Origin: Pseudomonadota bacterium
Lineage (GTDB): Bacteria; Pseudomonadota; Alphaproteobacteria; Acetobacterales; Acetobacteraceae
Direction of reading: 5' to 3'
DNA: 5,334 nt
NCBI GenBank assembly: GCA_021798375.1
Contig: JAJZHU010000179.1
Location: 1-5,334 of the forward strand
Part shown: piece by piece, positions 1 through 5,334 of the stretch
How positions within the stretch are numbered: the first letter of the stretch is position 1
Layout of the letters: the number at the start of each line of letters is the position of its first letter
Notes under the pieces: model-generated
The model's input: only the letters and a program-made list of their open reading frames with translations
The model's database searches: none
Told to the model about the DNA's origin: nothing
Program-made: the position numbers and the translations under genes

Positions 1-328
1 GCAGGCGGTATTTATTGGCGACCTTGACGATCGCCTGCACTTCCTCGACCGAGGCGGGGGCGACGGCGCCGGAGCAGACGTGCCTATGCGTTGGGTCGGG
101 GACGTAGATTTTCTGATAGGGGATGACGGTGGCGGGATCGGCAAAAACATAGTCTTCGCCGACGATGGCGCGCAATTCGGTTACGGCGCGATTGAAATTG
201 GCGCGCGACATGCCTTTGGGCAGCACGCCGGGACCGGAATCATCTTTGGCCGAAACCAGGCCGGGAATGGTGGTTGCCGCGGCCGTGGCCATGCCGAGCA
301 ACAATCCGCGGCGATCAATTTGGGTCAT
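1..328 (-). CDS. Flavoprotein subunit of a p-cresol methylhydroxylase / eugenol hydroxylase-like dehydrogenase, N-terminal part
   Basis: Only the first 109 codons are present; the gene continues past the left edge (the family is usually somewhat over 500 residues). Residues 1-27 form a twin-arginine signal peptide: D-R-R-G-L-L-L at 5-11, an Ala/Thr-rich hydrophobic stretch and a V-S-A site at 25-27, so export of a folded, FAD-loaded protein is likely. After it come A-I-V-G-E-D-Y-V, I-P-Y-Q-K and S-G-A-V-A-P-A-S-V-E-E-V-Q-A-I-V, the pattern at the start of the FAD_binding_4 domain in the vanillyl-alcohol oxidase / p-cresol methylhydroxylase family. These enzymes remove hydride from para-substituted phenols and add water to the quinone methide. 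The ATG lies in an ATGA overlap with the cytochrome stop, with GGAG 8 bases upstream (337-340), which supports this start. The cytochrome neighbour argues for a dehydrogenase (pchF or ehyB-like) rather than an oxidase. The FAD-linking residue and substrate pocket are off the window, so the substrate is unknown. Confidence 0.82.
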   Translation of the reverse strand, partial: MTQIDRRGLLLGMATAAATTIPGLVSAKDDSGPGVLPKGMSRANFNRAVTELRAIVGEDYVFADPATVIPYQKIYVPDPTHRHVCSGAVAPASVEEVQAIVKVANKYRL

Positions 329-645
329 TGTCCGTGCTCCGTCGGGCTGGGTTGGCTGACTGAAATCCATTGGGCGAGTGCGTCCAACTCGGCGTCGGTG
401 ATTTCGGTCGGGCGGAATGCCGGCATGGCGTTGGGGCCTTTGCGGACATACAGCTTGATCACATCGACGGCGATATGCTTGCCCAGGATAATCGGGCCGA
501 CGTTGGTGCCATGACAATAACCGCAGACGTGGGCATAGATCGTTGCCGGCGGCGTGATCTCGGCGGCGTGCGGCGGTGGCGCCAGACATGTGACAAATCC
601 GGCAAAAATGGCGACCCCTGCCAGGCGGGTCTGTTTGATGCTCAT
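325..645 (-). CDS. Small periplasmic c-type cytochrome, likely electron-accepting subunit of the adjacent flavoprotein
   Basis: This 106-residue protein begins with a Sec-type signal peptide: K4 and R7, a hydrophobic core at about 9-21, and a likely cut after H-A-A at 26-28. That leaves a mature domain of about 78 residues, the size of the cytochrome subunit (PchC) of p-cresol methylhydroxylase. The heme c site is C41-G-Y-C44-H45. The probable distal ligand is M74 in N-A-M-P-A-F-R-P, followed by the usual C-terminal helix D-A-E-L-D-A-L-A-Q-W-I. The V-G-P-I-I-L-G stretch also fits the class I small cytochromes of this enzyme group. The ATG has GGAGG (652-656) 6 bases upstream, an excellent ribosome binding site. 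Its TGA overlaps the ATG of the flavoprotein by four bases, so the two are almost surely co-translated. Expected role: take electrons from FAD and pass them to the respiratory chain. A generic cytochrome c5/c6-like carrier is the alternative; the coupled flavoprotein makes it less likely. Confidence 0.85.
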   Translation of the reverse strand: MSIKQTRLAGVAIFAGFVTCLAPPPHAAEITPPATIYAHVCGYCHGTNVGPIILGKHIAVDVIKLYVRKGPNAMPAFRPTEITDAELDALAQWISVSQPSPTEHGQ

Positions 646-680
646 GACTATCCTCCCCTGACCGCTGGTGCGGCCCTGCT

Positions 681-686
681 ATTATG
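681..686 (-). promoter_or_regulatory. Possible -10 element for the cytochrome/flavoprotein pair
   Basis: On the minus strand this reads CATAAT, five of six matches to TATAAT, in an otherwise very GC-rich spacer. It would give a leader of about 30 bases before the cytochrome ATG. No convincing -35 hexamer lies 15-18 bases upstream, so this is a weak call and an activator-dependent promoter is equally possible. I saw no other regulatory motif in the 646-796 interval. Confidence 0.25.
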
Positions 687-788
687 AGGGAAGTCTAGCC
701 GTTGCGGCGGCGGTTGGCGCGGATGGCGGTGCGCAATAGATCGTCTGACAGTGAAATCTTTAGGGCCGCTGGAATGCGGCAATGGCGC

Positions 789-831
789 AAAAAGGGCTCA
801 CCGGCCAAAAAACATTATTTTGGCCGGTGAG
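789..831 (-). terminator. Rho-independent terminator of the P450 gene
   Basis: A perfect 14-bp stem (797-810 paired with 818-831, core CACCGGCCAAAA) encloses a 7-base loop. Read on the minus strand, it starts 12 bases after the P450 stop codon. It is followed by CCC and then a run of five T (789-793). A matching A-run sits before the stem on the same strand (839-843 are T on plus), so the structure could also work weakly in the opposite direction. It separates the P450 from the downstream cytochrome/flavoprotein pair, which implies that the pair has its own promoter. Confidence 0.85.
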
Positions 832-842
832 ATCGTCCTTTT

Positions 843-2006
843 TCAGCCCTTGGCCAACACCAGGCGCAGCGGGCTGCGGAAGGTGGAGGACGGCATCCAG
901 GGGAGCAGCCTATCCACCTGGGTGAATTCGGGGATCGCGGTGAACAGTTCTTCAAACGCCAGCTTTGTGGTCAGGCGGGCGATCGCGGTGCCCAGGCAGG
1001 CATGAGTGCCGCCGCCAAAGCCCAGATGGCCTTTCGGTTTGCGGCCGATGTCGTAGATGTCGGAATTTTCAAACGCGCGTTCGTCACGGTTGCCCGCGCC
1101 GTAAGCCATGCAGACAAAATCGCCCTTTTTCATCGTCTTGCCGTGCAATTCCACATCGACCTGCAGATTGCGCCGGAAGCGCTGCGCCGAGGTGTTGAAG
1201 CGCAGCGATTCTTCGATGGCATCGGGGATCAGGCTGCGATCGGCCACCAGGGCCCGCCGCGCATCGGGGAAATTCGCCATATTATAGGCGAACATCGACA
1301 TGAAGCCGCCGAGGGATTCAATGCCGGCCATGATCAGGGTGGTGACCGTCAGCAGCACTTCGTTTTCATCCAGCCGGTCGCCATCGATTTCGGCCAGGGC
1401 GAATTGCGAGATCAGATCATCGCCCGGATTGGCCCGGCGCAGTGCGATCACATCGGCGGCATAAGCGCGCACCCATTCAAAGGCGGCGATATGTTCCGGG
1501 CCTTTTTGGCGGGTGATCGGATCGGATTGCACCATTTTCACGGCGTAATCGCGCACGCGATCGTGGTCGCCTTCCGGCAGGCCCAACAGGCGAAACAGCA
1601 CTTTGACCGTAAGCTTCGCCGAATAATCCTCGACGAAATCGAATTCGCTCACGCCTTTGAAGCCATCCAGCAAACCGCGCGCGGTGGTGCGGATATGATC
1701 TTCGATGTAATCCAGATTGCGCTTGGCGAAGGCGAATTGCACCAGATTGCGCAGGCGATCGTGACGCGGCGGATCACTGGTGCCCAAGGTATTGCCGGCG
1801 CGGTTGGGCAACTCGGTCATCAAATTGCCGCGCGCCGAGGAATAGGTTTCCCAATCATAAAGCGCGCGCAAAATATCGGCGTGACGCGACAGGATCCACA
1901 TTCCCGCTTCTTCGCTCCAGAAGCAGGGGTGTTCGTCGCGCAGGATTTTATAGGCGGAGAACGGATCCGCGTCGATGGCGGGAGAGTATGGATCAAAACG
2001 AAACAC
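843..2006 (-). CDS. Soluble bacterial cytochrome P450 monooxygenase
   Basis: This complete 387-residue protein has no membrane anchor, typical of cytoplasmic class I bacterial P450s that receive electrons from a ferredoxin and its reductase (neither is in this window). Motifs in order: C-helix H82-D-R-L-R86, which contacts heme propionates; I-helix A227-G-I-E230-S231; K-helix E266-S-L-R269; heme loop G329-F-G-G-G-T-H-A-C337-L-G, with C337 as the axial thiolate ligand. The I-helix normally reads A/G-G-x-D/E-T; serine here replaces the threonine that helps deliver protons to bound oxygen. The start is GTG: an in-frame stop lies only 11 codons upstream (2037-2039), there is no other start codon between, and AAGGA is well placed. 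The length is slightly short for the group (about 390-420). The product ends at a strong terminator. The substrate is unknown. Lying next to an alkylphenol-type dehydrogenase hints at an aromatic substrate, for example O-demethylation or ring or side-chain hydroxylation, but this is inference; I could not assign a CYP family. Confidence 0.95.
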   Translation of the reverse strand: MFRFDPYSPAIDADPFSAYKILRDEHPCFWSEEAGMWILSRHADILRALYDWETYSSARGNLMTELPNRAGNTLGTSDPPRHDRLRNLVQFAFAKRNLDYIEDHIRTTARGLLDGFKGVSEFDFVEDYSAKLTVKVLFRLLGLPEGDHDRVRDYAVKMVQSDPITRQKGPEHIAAFEWVRAYAADVIALRRANPGDDLISQFALAEIDGDRLDENEVLLTVTTLIMAGIESLGGFMSMFAYNMANFPDARRALVADRSLIPDAIEESLRFNTSAQRFRRNLQVDVELHGKTMKKGDFVCMAYGAGNRDERAFENSDIYDIGRKPKGHLGFGGGTHACLGTAIARLTTKLAFEELFTAIPEFTQVDRLLPWMPSSTFRSPLRLVLAKG

Positions 2007-2014
2007 GTGAGGAT

Positions 2015-2019
2015 TCCTT
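2015..2019 (-). promoter_or_regulatory. Ribosome binding site of the P450 gene
   Basis: AAGGA on the minus strand lies 8 bases before the GTG at 2004-2006. It supports that non-ATG start over the next in-frame ATG, which would begin at residue 36 and remove conserved N-terminal sequence. Confidence 0.7.
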
Positions 2020-2090
2020 GGGGTTTGATTCTTGCGTTAACCCATCAATGCGCCAACCGACCTTGCCGGCGAAATGGACGCACCCGCCAA

Positions 2091-2105
2091 AGTTCTGTAT
2101 TTTTC
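2091..2105. repeat. Direct repeat copy A upstream of the P450 gene
   Basis: The plus strand reads AGTTCTGTATTTTTC. It is nearly identical to copy B at 2145-2160; the two differ by one substitution and one extra T. The copies start 54 bases apart, close to five helical turns. They lie 85 and 139 bases upstream of the P450 start codon, in the only A/T-rich part of the spacer. Paired regulator sites are a reasonable guess. Confidence 0.5.
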
Positions 2106-2115
2106 ATGCATACAG
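2095..2115. promoter_or_regulatory. Inverted repeat, candidate operator upstream of the P450 gene
   Basis: CTGTAT (2095-2100) and ATACAG (2110-2115) form a perfect 6-bp dyad around a 9-base spacer. The left half lies inside direct repeat copy A. A 21-bp dyad of this shape suits a dimeric helix-turn-helix regulator. Short dyads also arise by chance, and no regulator gene is in the window, so the binding protein is unknown. Confidence 0.35.
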
Positions 2116-2144
2116 CGACGATGCTGCAATGCAAACACATGCTT

Positions 2145-2160
2145 AGTTCTGGATTTTTTC
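2145..2160. repeat. Direct repeat copy B upstream of the P450 gene
   Basis: The plus strand reads AGTTCTGGATTTTTTC, the partner of copy A. Unlike copy A, it has no matching inverted half-site beside it, so if both are bound by one protein, copy B would be the weaker site. Confidence 0.5.
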
Positions 2161-2167
2161 AAACACC

Positions 2168-2206
2168 CGTGGCGAGGCTATGGTATTTTCGCTCCATAGC
2201 CCCACG
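2168..2206 (-). terminator. Hairpin downstream of pyruvate carboxylase, possible transcript end
   Basis: GGCTATGG (2176-2183) pairs with CCATAGCC (2194-2201) around a 10-base loop. A further five pairs (2168-2172 with 2202-2206) extend it past a 3-base bulge. It begins 23 bases after the carboxylase stop. On the minus strand it is followed by GGTGTTTG and then an A-run, not a T-run, so it is not a standard intrinsic terminator. It could protect the mRNA 3' end or mark a Rho-dependent end. Confidence 0.35.
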
Positions 2207-2229
2207 CACATTAGGTCCCCAAGCCTAAA

Positions 2230-5200
2230 CTACACCACCAACGTCACCAGCAAATCCTTGGCGTCGATCTGATTGCCGGGGCTGACCAATATTTCGCCGA
2301 TCTTGCCGTCACGCGGGGCGCTCAGGACCATTTCCATTTTCATCGCCGAGATCGACAGCAGCACCTCGCCCTTCTTCACTTCCTGGCCCGGTTTCACCGC
2401 GACGGTGGTGATCAGGCCGGGCATGGGGGCGGCGATGTGGCTCTCGTCGGCGTCGTCGGCCTTGCGCCGCGCCACGGTCTTGGCGACGGCCGAGCGATCG
2501 GGCACGCGGACGATGCGCGGCTGGCCGTTCAATTCAAAGAAGACCTTGACCTGCCCATCATCTTCCGGCTCGCCCAGGGCTTGCAGCAGCACGATCAGGG
2601 TCTTGCCTTGTTCGAGTTTGATGGTGATCTCGTCGCCGGGCGCCATGCCATAGAAAAAATTCGGCGTCGGCAGCGTGGAAACCGGGCCGTATTTGCGCAC
2701 CGTGTTGGCGTAATCCTTGAATACTTTTGGATACATCAACCACGAGGCAAATTCGGTCTCGCTCAGCGCGCGGCCGCATTGTTGTTCGGCCTTGAGGCGC
2801 TGGGCGGCGAGATCGGCATTGCCAAGCAGCGAGCCCGGCCTCACGGTGATGGCGGCTTGGCCCTTCAGCGCCTTTTTCTGCAGCGCCCGCGGCCAGCCGC
2901 CGGGCGGTTGGCCCAGATCGCCGTGCAGCATCTCGATCACCGAACCGGGGAAGGCGATATCGTGCGCCGGATCGACCACATCGGCGGGGGTTAGATTCTG
3001 GCTCACCATCATCAACGCCAGGTCGCCGACGACCTTTGACGACGGGGTAACCTTTACGATGTCGCCGAACAGATCATTGGCGGCGCGATAGGCGCTGGCG
3101 ACTTCGTGCCAGCGGCTTTCCAGCCCCACGGCGCGGGCCTGTTCCTTGAGGTTGGTGAACTGGCCGCCGGGCATTTCGTGCAGATAAACCTCGGACGCCG
3201 GGGCTTTCAGATCGCTTTCGAAGGCGGCGTATTGATGGCGCACCGATTCCCAATAGAACGACAGACGGCGGATGGCGCCGGGGTCGAGTTCCGGGTCGCG
3301 GTCGGTATGGCGCAAGCCCTCGACGATCGAGCCGAGGCAGGGCTGCGAAGTGTTGCCGGCCAGCGCGTCGGTCGCGGCGTCGATGGCATCCACCCCCGCC
3401 TCGACCGCGGCCAGCACGCTCGCACCGGCGATGCCGGAGGTGTCGTGGGTGTGGAAGTGAATCGGCAGGCCGATTTCCTGTTTGAGGGTGGCGATCAGCT
3501 TGCGCGCCGCGGCGGGTTTCAACAGACCGGCCATGTCCTTGATGCCAAGCACATGGCAGCCCGCGGCCTCCAGTTCCTTGGCCAGCGCGACGTAATATTT
3601 CAGGTCGTATTTGGCGCGATCGGGTTCGAGAATATCGCCGGTGTAGCAAAGCGCGCCTTCGATCAACGCGCCGGACTCGCCCACCGCATCGATCGCCACC
3701 CGCATGTTTTCGACCCAGTTGAGGCAATCGAAAATGCGGAAAATATCCATGCCCGCCTGCGCGGCCTGGCTGACAAAATGCCGCACCACATTGTCGGGAT
3801 AATTGGTGTAGCCAACACCGTTGGCGCCGCGCAGCAGCATCTGGGTCAGGATATTGGGAACGGCGGCGCGGATCGCGGCGAGCCGCTCCCACGGATCTTC
3901 GTTGAGAAAGCGCATCGCCACATCGAAAGTGGCGCCGCCCCAGCATTCCAGCGACAGCAAATTGGGCAATCCGCCGGCATAGGCGCCGGCGACGGCGGCG
4001 ATGTCGTGGGTGCGGATGCGGGTGGCCAGCAACGACTGATGGCCGTCGCGCATGGTGGTGTCGGTCACCAAAACCCGTTGCTGCGCCAGCATCCATTGCG
4101 CGAAGCCCTTTGGCCCCAACTCGGCGAGCTTTTGCCGCGTGCCGTCGGCGGGCGCAACCCCGAACGCGGGAACCACCGGGGTGCGGGCAAATGCGGGCGG
4201 TTTGGCGCGGCCCTTGACCTCGGGGTGGCCGTTGACGGTGACATCGGCGATCCAGGTCAGCAATTTCGTGGCGCGGTCCCGGCGTTTGCCGAAGCGGAAC
4301 AGTTCCGGCGTCTCGTCGATAAAGCGCGTGGTGTAATCGTTGGCCAAAAAGCGTTTGTGGTCCAGAATATTTTCGAGGAAGGCGAGATTGGTGGCGACGC
4401 CGCGAATGCGGTATTCTTTCAACGCCCGGCTCATGCGCAGGATCGTTTCGGCCGGGGTGGCCGCCCAGGCGGTGATTTTTTCCAGCAATGGGTCATAATA
4501 ACGCGTGACGATGGCGCCGGAATAAGCGGTGCCGCCATCGACGCGAATGCCGAATCCCATCGCGCCGCGATAGGCGGTGATGCGGCCGTAATCGGGGATG
4601 AAATTATTCTCGGGATTTTCCGTCGTCACCCGGCATTGCAGCGCGTGGCCGTTCAGTTTGATGTCTTTTTGATGCGGAATGCCGGTTTCCGAGGTCACGC
4701 CGATGCGGCCGCCCGAGGCGATCCTGATCTGCGCCTTGACGATATCCAGCCCCGTGACCACTTCGGTGACCGTGTGTTCGACCTGGATGCGTGGATTGAC
4801 CTCGATGAAATAATAGTTGCCGGTATCGACATCCATCAGGAATTCGACCGTTCCCGCGCCGATATAATTGGTGGCGCGGCCAATCCTGAGCGCCGCCTCG
4901 GCCATTGCCGCGCGCGTTGGCTCATCGAGATAAGGCGCCGGGGCGCGTTCGATGATCTTCTGGTTGCGGCGTTGAATCGAACAATCACGCTCGAACAGAT
5001 GCACCAGATTGCCGTGCGCATCGCCCAATATCTGCACTTCAACATGGCGCGCGCGGCGCACCAGTTTTTCGAGGTAAACCTCGTCGTTGCCGAAAGCGGA
5101 TTTGGCTTCGCGCCGGGCACTGTTCACCGCATCGATCAGTTGATCGGCGCTTTCGATCGGCCGCATGCCGCGCCCGCCGCCGCCCCACGAGGCTTTCAGC

Positions 5201-5334
5201 ATCACCGGGTAGCCGATGGCCGCCGCGGCGGCGAGAATTTCCTGCGGGTCGGTGGGCAATGGGGGGCTGGCCGGCATCACCGGCACGCCGACCGAGACCG
5301 CGAGATTGCGCGCGCTGACCTTATTGCCCAGCGT
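2230..5334 (-). CDS. pyc: Pyruvate carboxylase, single-chain, N-terminus beyond the window
   Basis: The gene encodes the biotin enzyme that makes oxaloacetate from pyruvate, bicarbonate and ATP, replenishing the TCA cycle in the cytoplasm as a tetramer. The frame is open to the right edge, giving 1034 visible residues. Aligned to R. etli numbering about 119 are missing, for a total near 1153, the family norm. Counting from the GTG at 5284-5286 (an internal codon, not the start), the order is as follows. Biotin carboxylase / ATP-grasp to about 330: glycine-rich loop W34-G-G-G-G-R-G, R-H-V-E-V-Q at 80-85, metal ligands E148 and E162, N164-P-R166. Carboxyltransferase from about 405: R413-D414-G-H-Q417, K583 in I-K-D-M-A-G (carboxylated lysine), H612 and H614 (metal), T747 (proton shuttle). 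C-terminal biotin carrier: A-M-K983-M, with the biotinylated lysine at 2338-2340. The R-D-x-H-Q and K-V-T-P-S-S motifs separate it from oxaloacetate decarboxylase and from acetyl- or propionyl-CoA carboxylases. No frameshift or missing residue was seen. Confidence 0.97.
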   Translation of the reverse strand, partial: TLGNKVSARNLAVSVGVPVMPASPPLPTDPQEILAAAAAIGYPVMLKASWGGGGRGMRPIESADQLIDAVNSARREAKSAFGNDEVYLEKLVRRARHVEVQILGDAHGNLVHLFERDCSIQRRNQKIIERAPAPYLDEPTRAAMAEAALRIGRATNYIGAGTVEFLMDVDTGNYYFIEVNPRIQVEHTVTEVVTGLDIVKAQIRIASGGRIGVTSETGIPHQKDIKLNGHALQCRVTTENPENNFIPDYGRITAYRGAMGFGIRVDGGTAYSGAIVTRYYDPLLEKITAWAATPAETILRMSRALKEYRIRGVATNLAFLENILDHKRFLANDYTTRFIDETPELFRFGKRRDRATKLLTWIADVTVNGHPEVKGRAKPPAFARTPVVPAFGVAPADGTRQKLAELGPKGFAQWMLAQQRVLVTDTTMRDGHQSLLATRIRTHDIAAVAGAYAGGLPNLLSLECWGGATFDVAMRFLNEDPWERLAAIRAAVPNILTQMLLRGANGVGYTNYPDNVVRHFVSQAAQAGMDIFRIFDCLNWVENMRVAIDAVGESGALIEGALCYTGDILEPDRAKYDLKYYVALAKELEAAGCHVLGIKDMAGLLKPAAARKLIATLKQEIGLPIHFHTHDTSGIAGASVLAAVEAGVDAIDAATDALAGNTSQPCLGSIVEGLRHTDRDPELDPGAIRRLSFYWESVRHQYAAFESDLKAPASEVYLHEMPGGQFTNLKEQARAVGLESRWHEVASAYRAANDLFGDIVKVTPSSKVVGDLALMMVSQNLTPADVVDPAHDIAFPGSVIEMLHGDLGQPPGGWPRALQKKALKGQAAITVRPGSLLGNADLAAQRLKAEQQCGRALSETEFASWLMYPKVFKDYANTVRKYGPVSTLPTPNFFYGMAPGDEITIKLEQGKTLIVLLQALGEPEDDGQVKVFFELNGQPRIVRVPDRSAVAKTVARRKADDADESHIAAPMPGLITTVAVKPGQEVKKGEVLLSISAMKMEMVLSAPRDGKIGEILVSPGNQIDAKDLLVTLVV

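Noticed and set aside
80..687. Plus-strand open frames opposite the flavoprotein and cytochrome
   Set aside because: The minus strand carries clear signal peptides, CxxCH and good ribosome binding sites; the plus frames show no domain and no credible start signals.
701..731. GC-rich run of GGCGG-like units as a tandem repeat
   Set aside because: The units have no fixed period and are what a GC-rich spacer gives by chance.
1002..2228. A 408-codon open frame on the plus strand opposite the P450
   Set aside because: It lies antisense to a gene with all P450 motifs, has no recognisable domain, and its translation is the His/Ala/Ile/Gln-rich kind produced by GC-rich codon bias. It continues into the spacer only because no stop happens to occur there.
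3074..4096. A 340-codon open frame on the minus strand inside pyc
   Set aside because: It is a shifted frame of the carboxyltransferase region, extremely rich in Arg, and it overlaps a coding frame whose active-site residues are all intact.
5284..5286. GTG as the real start of pyruvate carboxylase
   Set aside because: The frame stays open to the right edge, and the 16 codons before it read as family sequence (L-G-N-K-V-S-A-R-N-L-A), so the true start is outside the window.
2230..5334. Oxaloacetate decarboxylase alpha subunit or a propionyl-CoA carboxylase fusion
   Set aside because: Biotin carboxylase, pyruvate-type carboxyltransferase and biotin carrier occur in one chain in the pyruvate carboxylase order and at the expected length.

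Overview
The window is a GC-rich stretch in which every supportable gene lies on the minus strand. It looks like chromosomal DNA of an alphaproteobacterium. This is inferred from three things: base composition, strong GGAG-type ribosome binding sites, and a single-chain pyruvate carboxylase whose residue spacing matches the Rhizobium etli enzyme. No tRNA, rRNA, CRISPR array, insertion sequence or phage gene was seen.

In transcription order (high to low coordinates), the first gene is pyruvate carboxylase (2230 to past 5334). Its N-terminal roughly 120 residues lie beyond the window edge. It makes oxaloacetate from pyruvate, and every catalytic residue I could place is conserved. Next comes a 223-bp spacer (2007-2229). 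It holds a hairpin just after the carboxylase stop, a near-identical direct repeat pair (2091-2105 and 2145-2160) and an inverted repeat (2095-2115); the last three may be control sites for the next gene. That gene is a soluble cytochrome P450 (843-2006) starting at GTG, with a serine where the I-helix threonine is usual. A strong 14-bp stem-loop with a T-run (789-831) closes it.

After a 197-bp spacer comes a tightly coupled pair: a small exported c-type cytochrome (325-645), then the start of a Tat-exported flavoprotein of the vanillyl-alcohol oxidase / p-cresol methylhydroxylase family (1-328, cut by the window edge). Their ATGA overlap suggests translational coupling. Together they look like the cytochrome and flavin subunits of a 4-alkylphenol (p-cresol or eugenol type) hydroxylating dehydrogenase, oxidising a para-alkyl phenol in the periplasm and passing electrons to the cytochrome.

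The likely theme of the left half is oxidation of phenolic, perhaps lignin-derived, compounds, with a cytoplasmic P450 beside a periplasmic flavocytochrome. The substrates cannot be read from the sequence, and the terminator indicates that the P450 and the flavocytochrome pair are separate transcription units. The carboxylase is central metabolism and may be next to them by chance. I see no clearly undescribed system here. The points most worth following are the P450/flavocytochrome pairing, the P450's unusual I-helix, and the repeats upstream of the P450.
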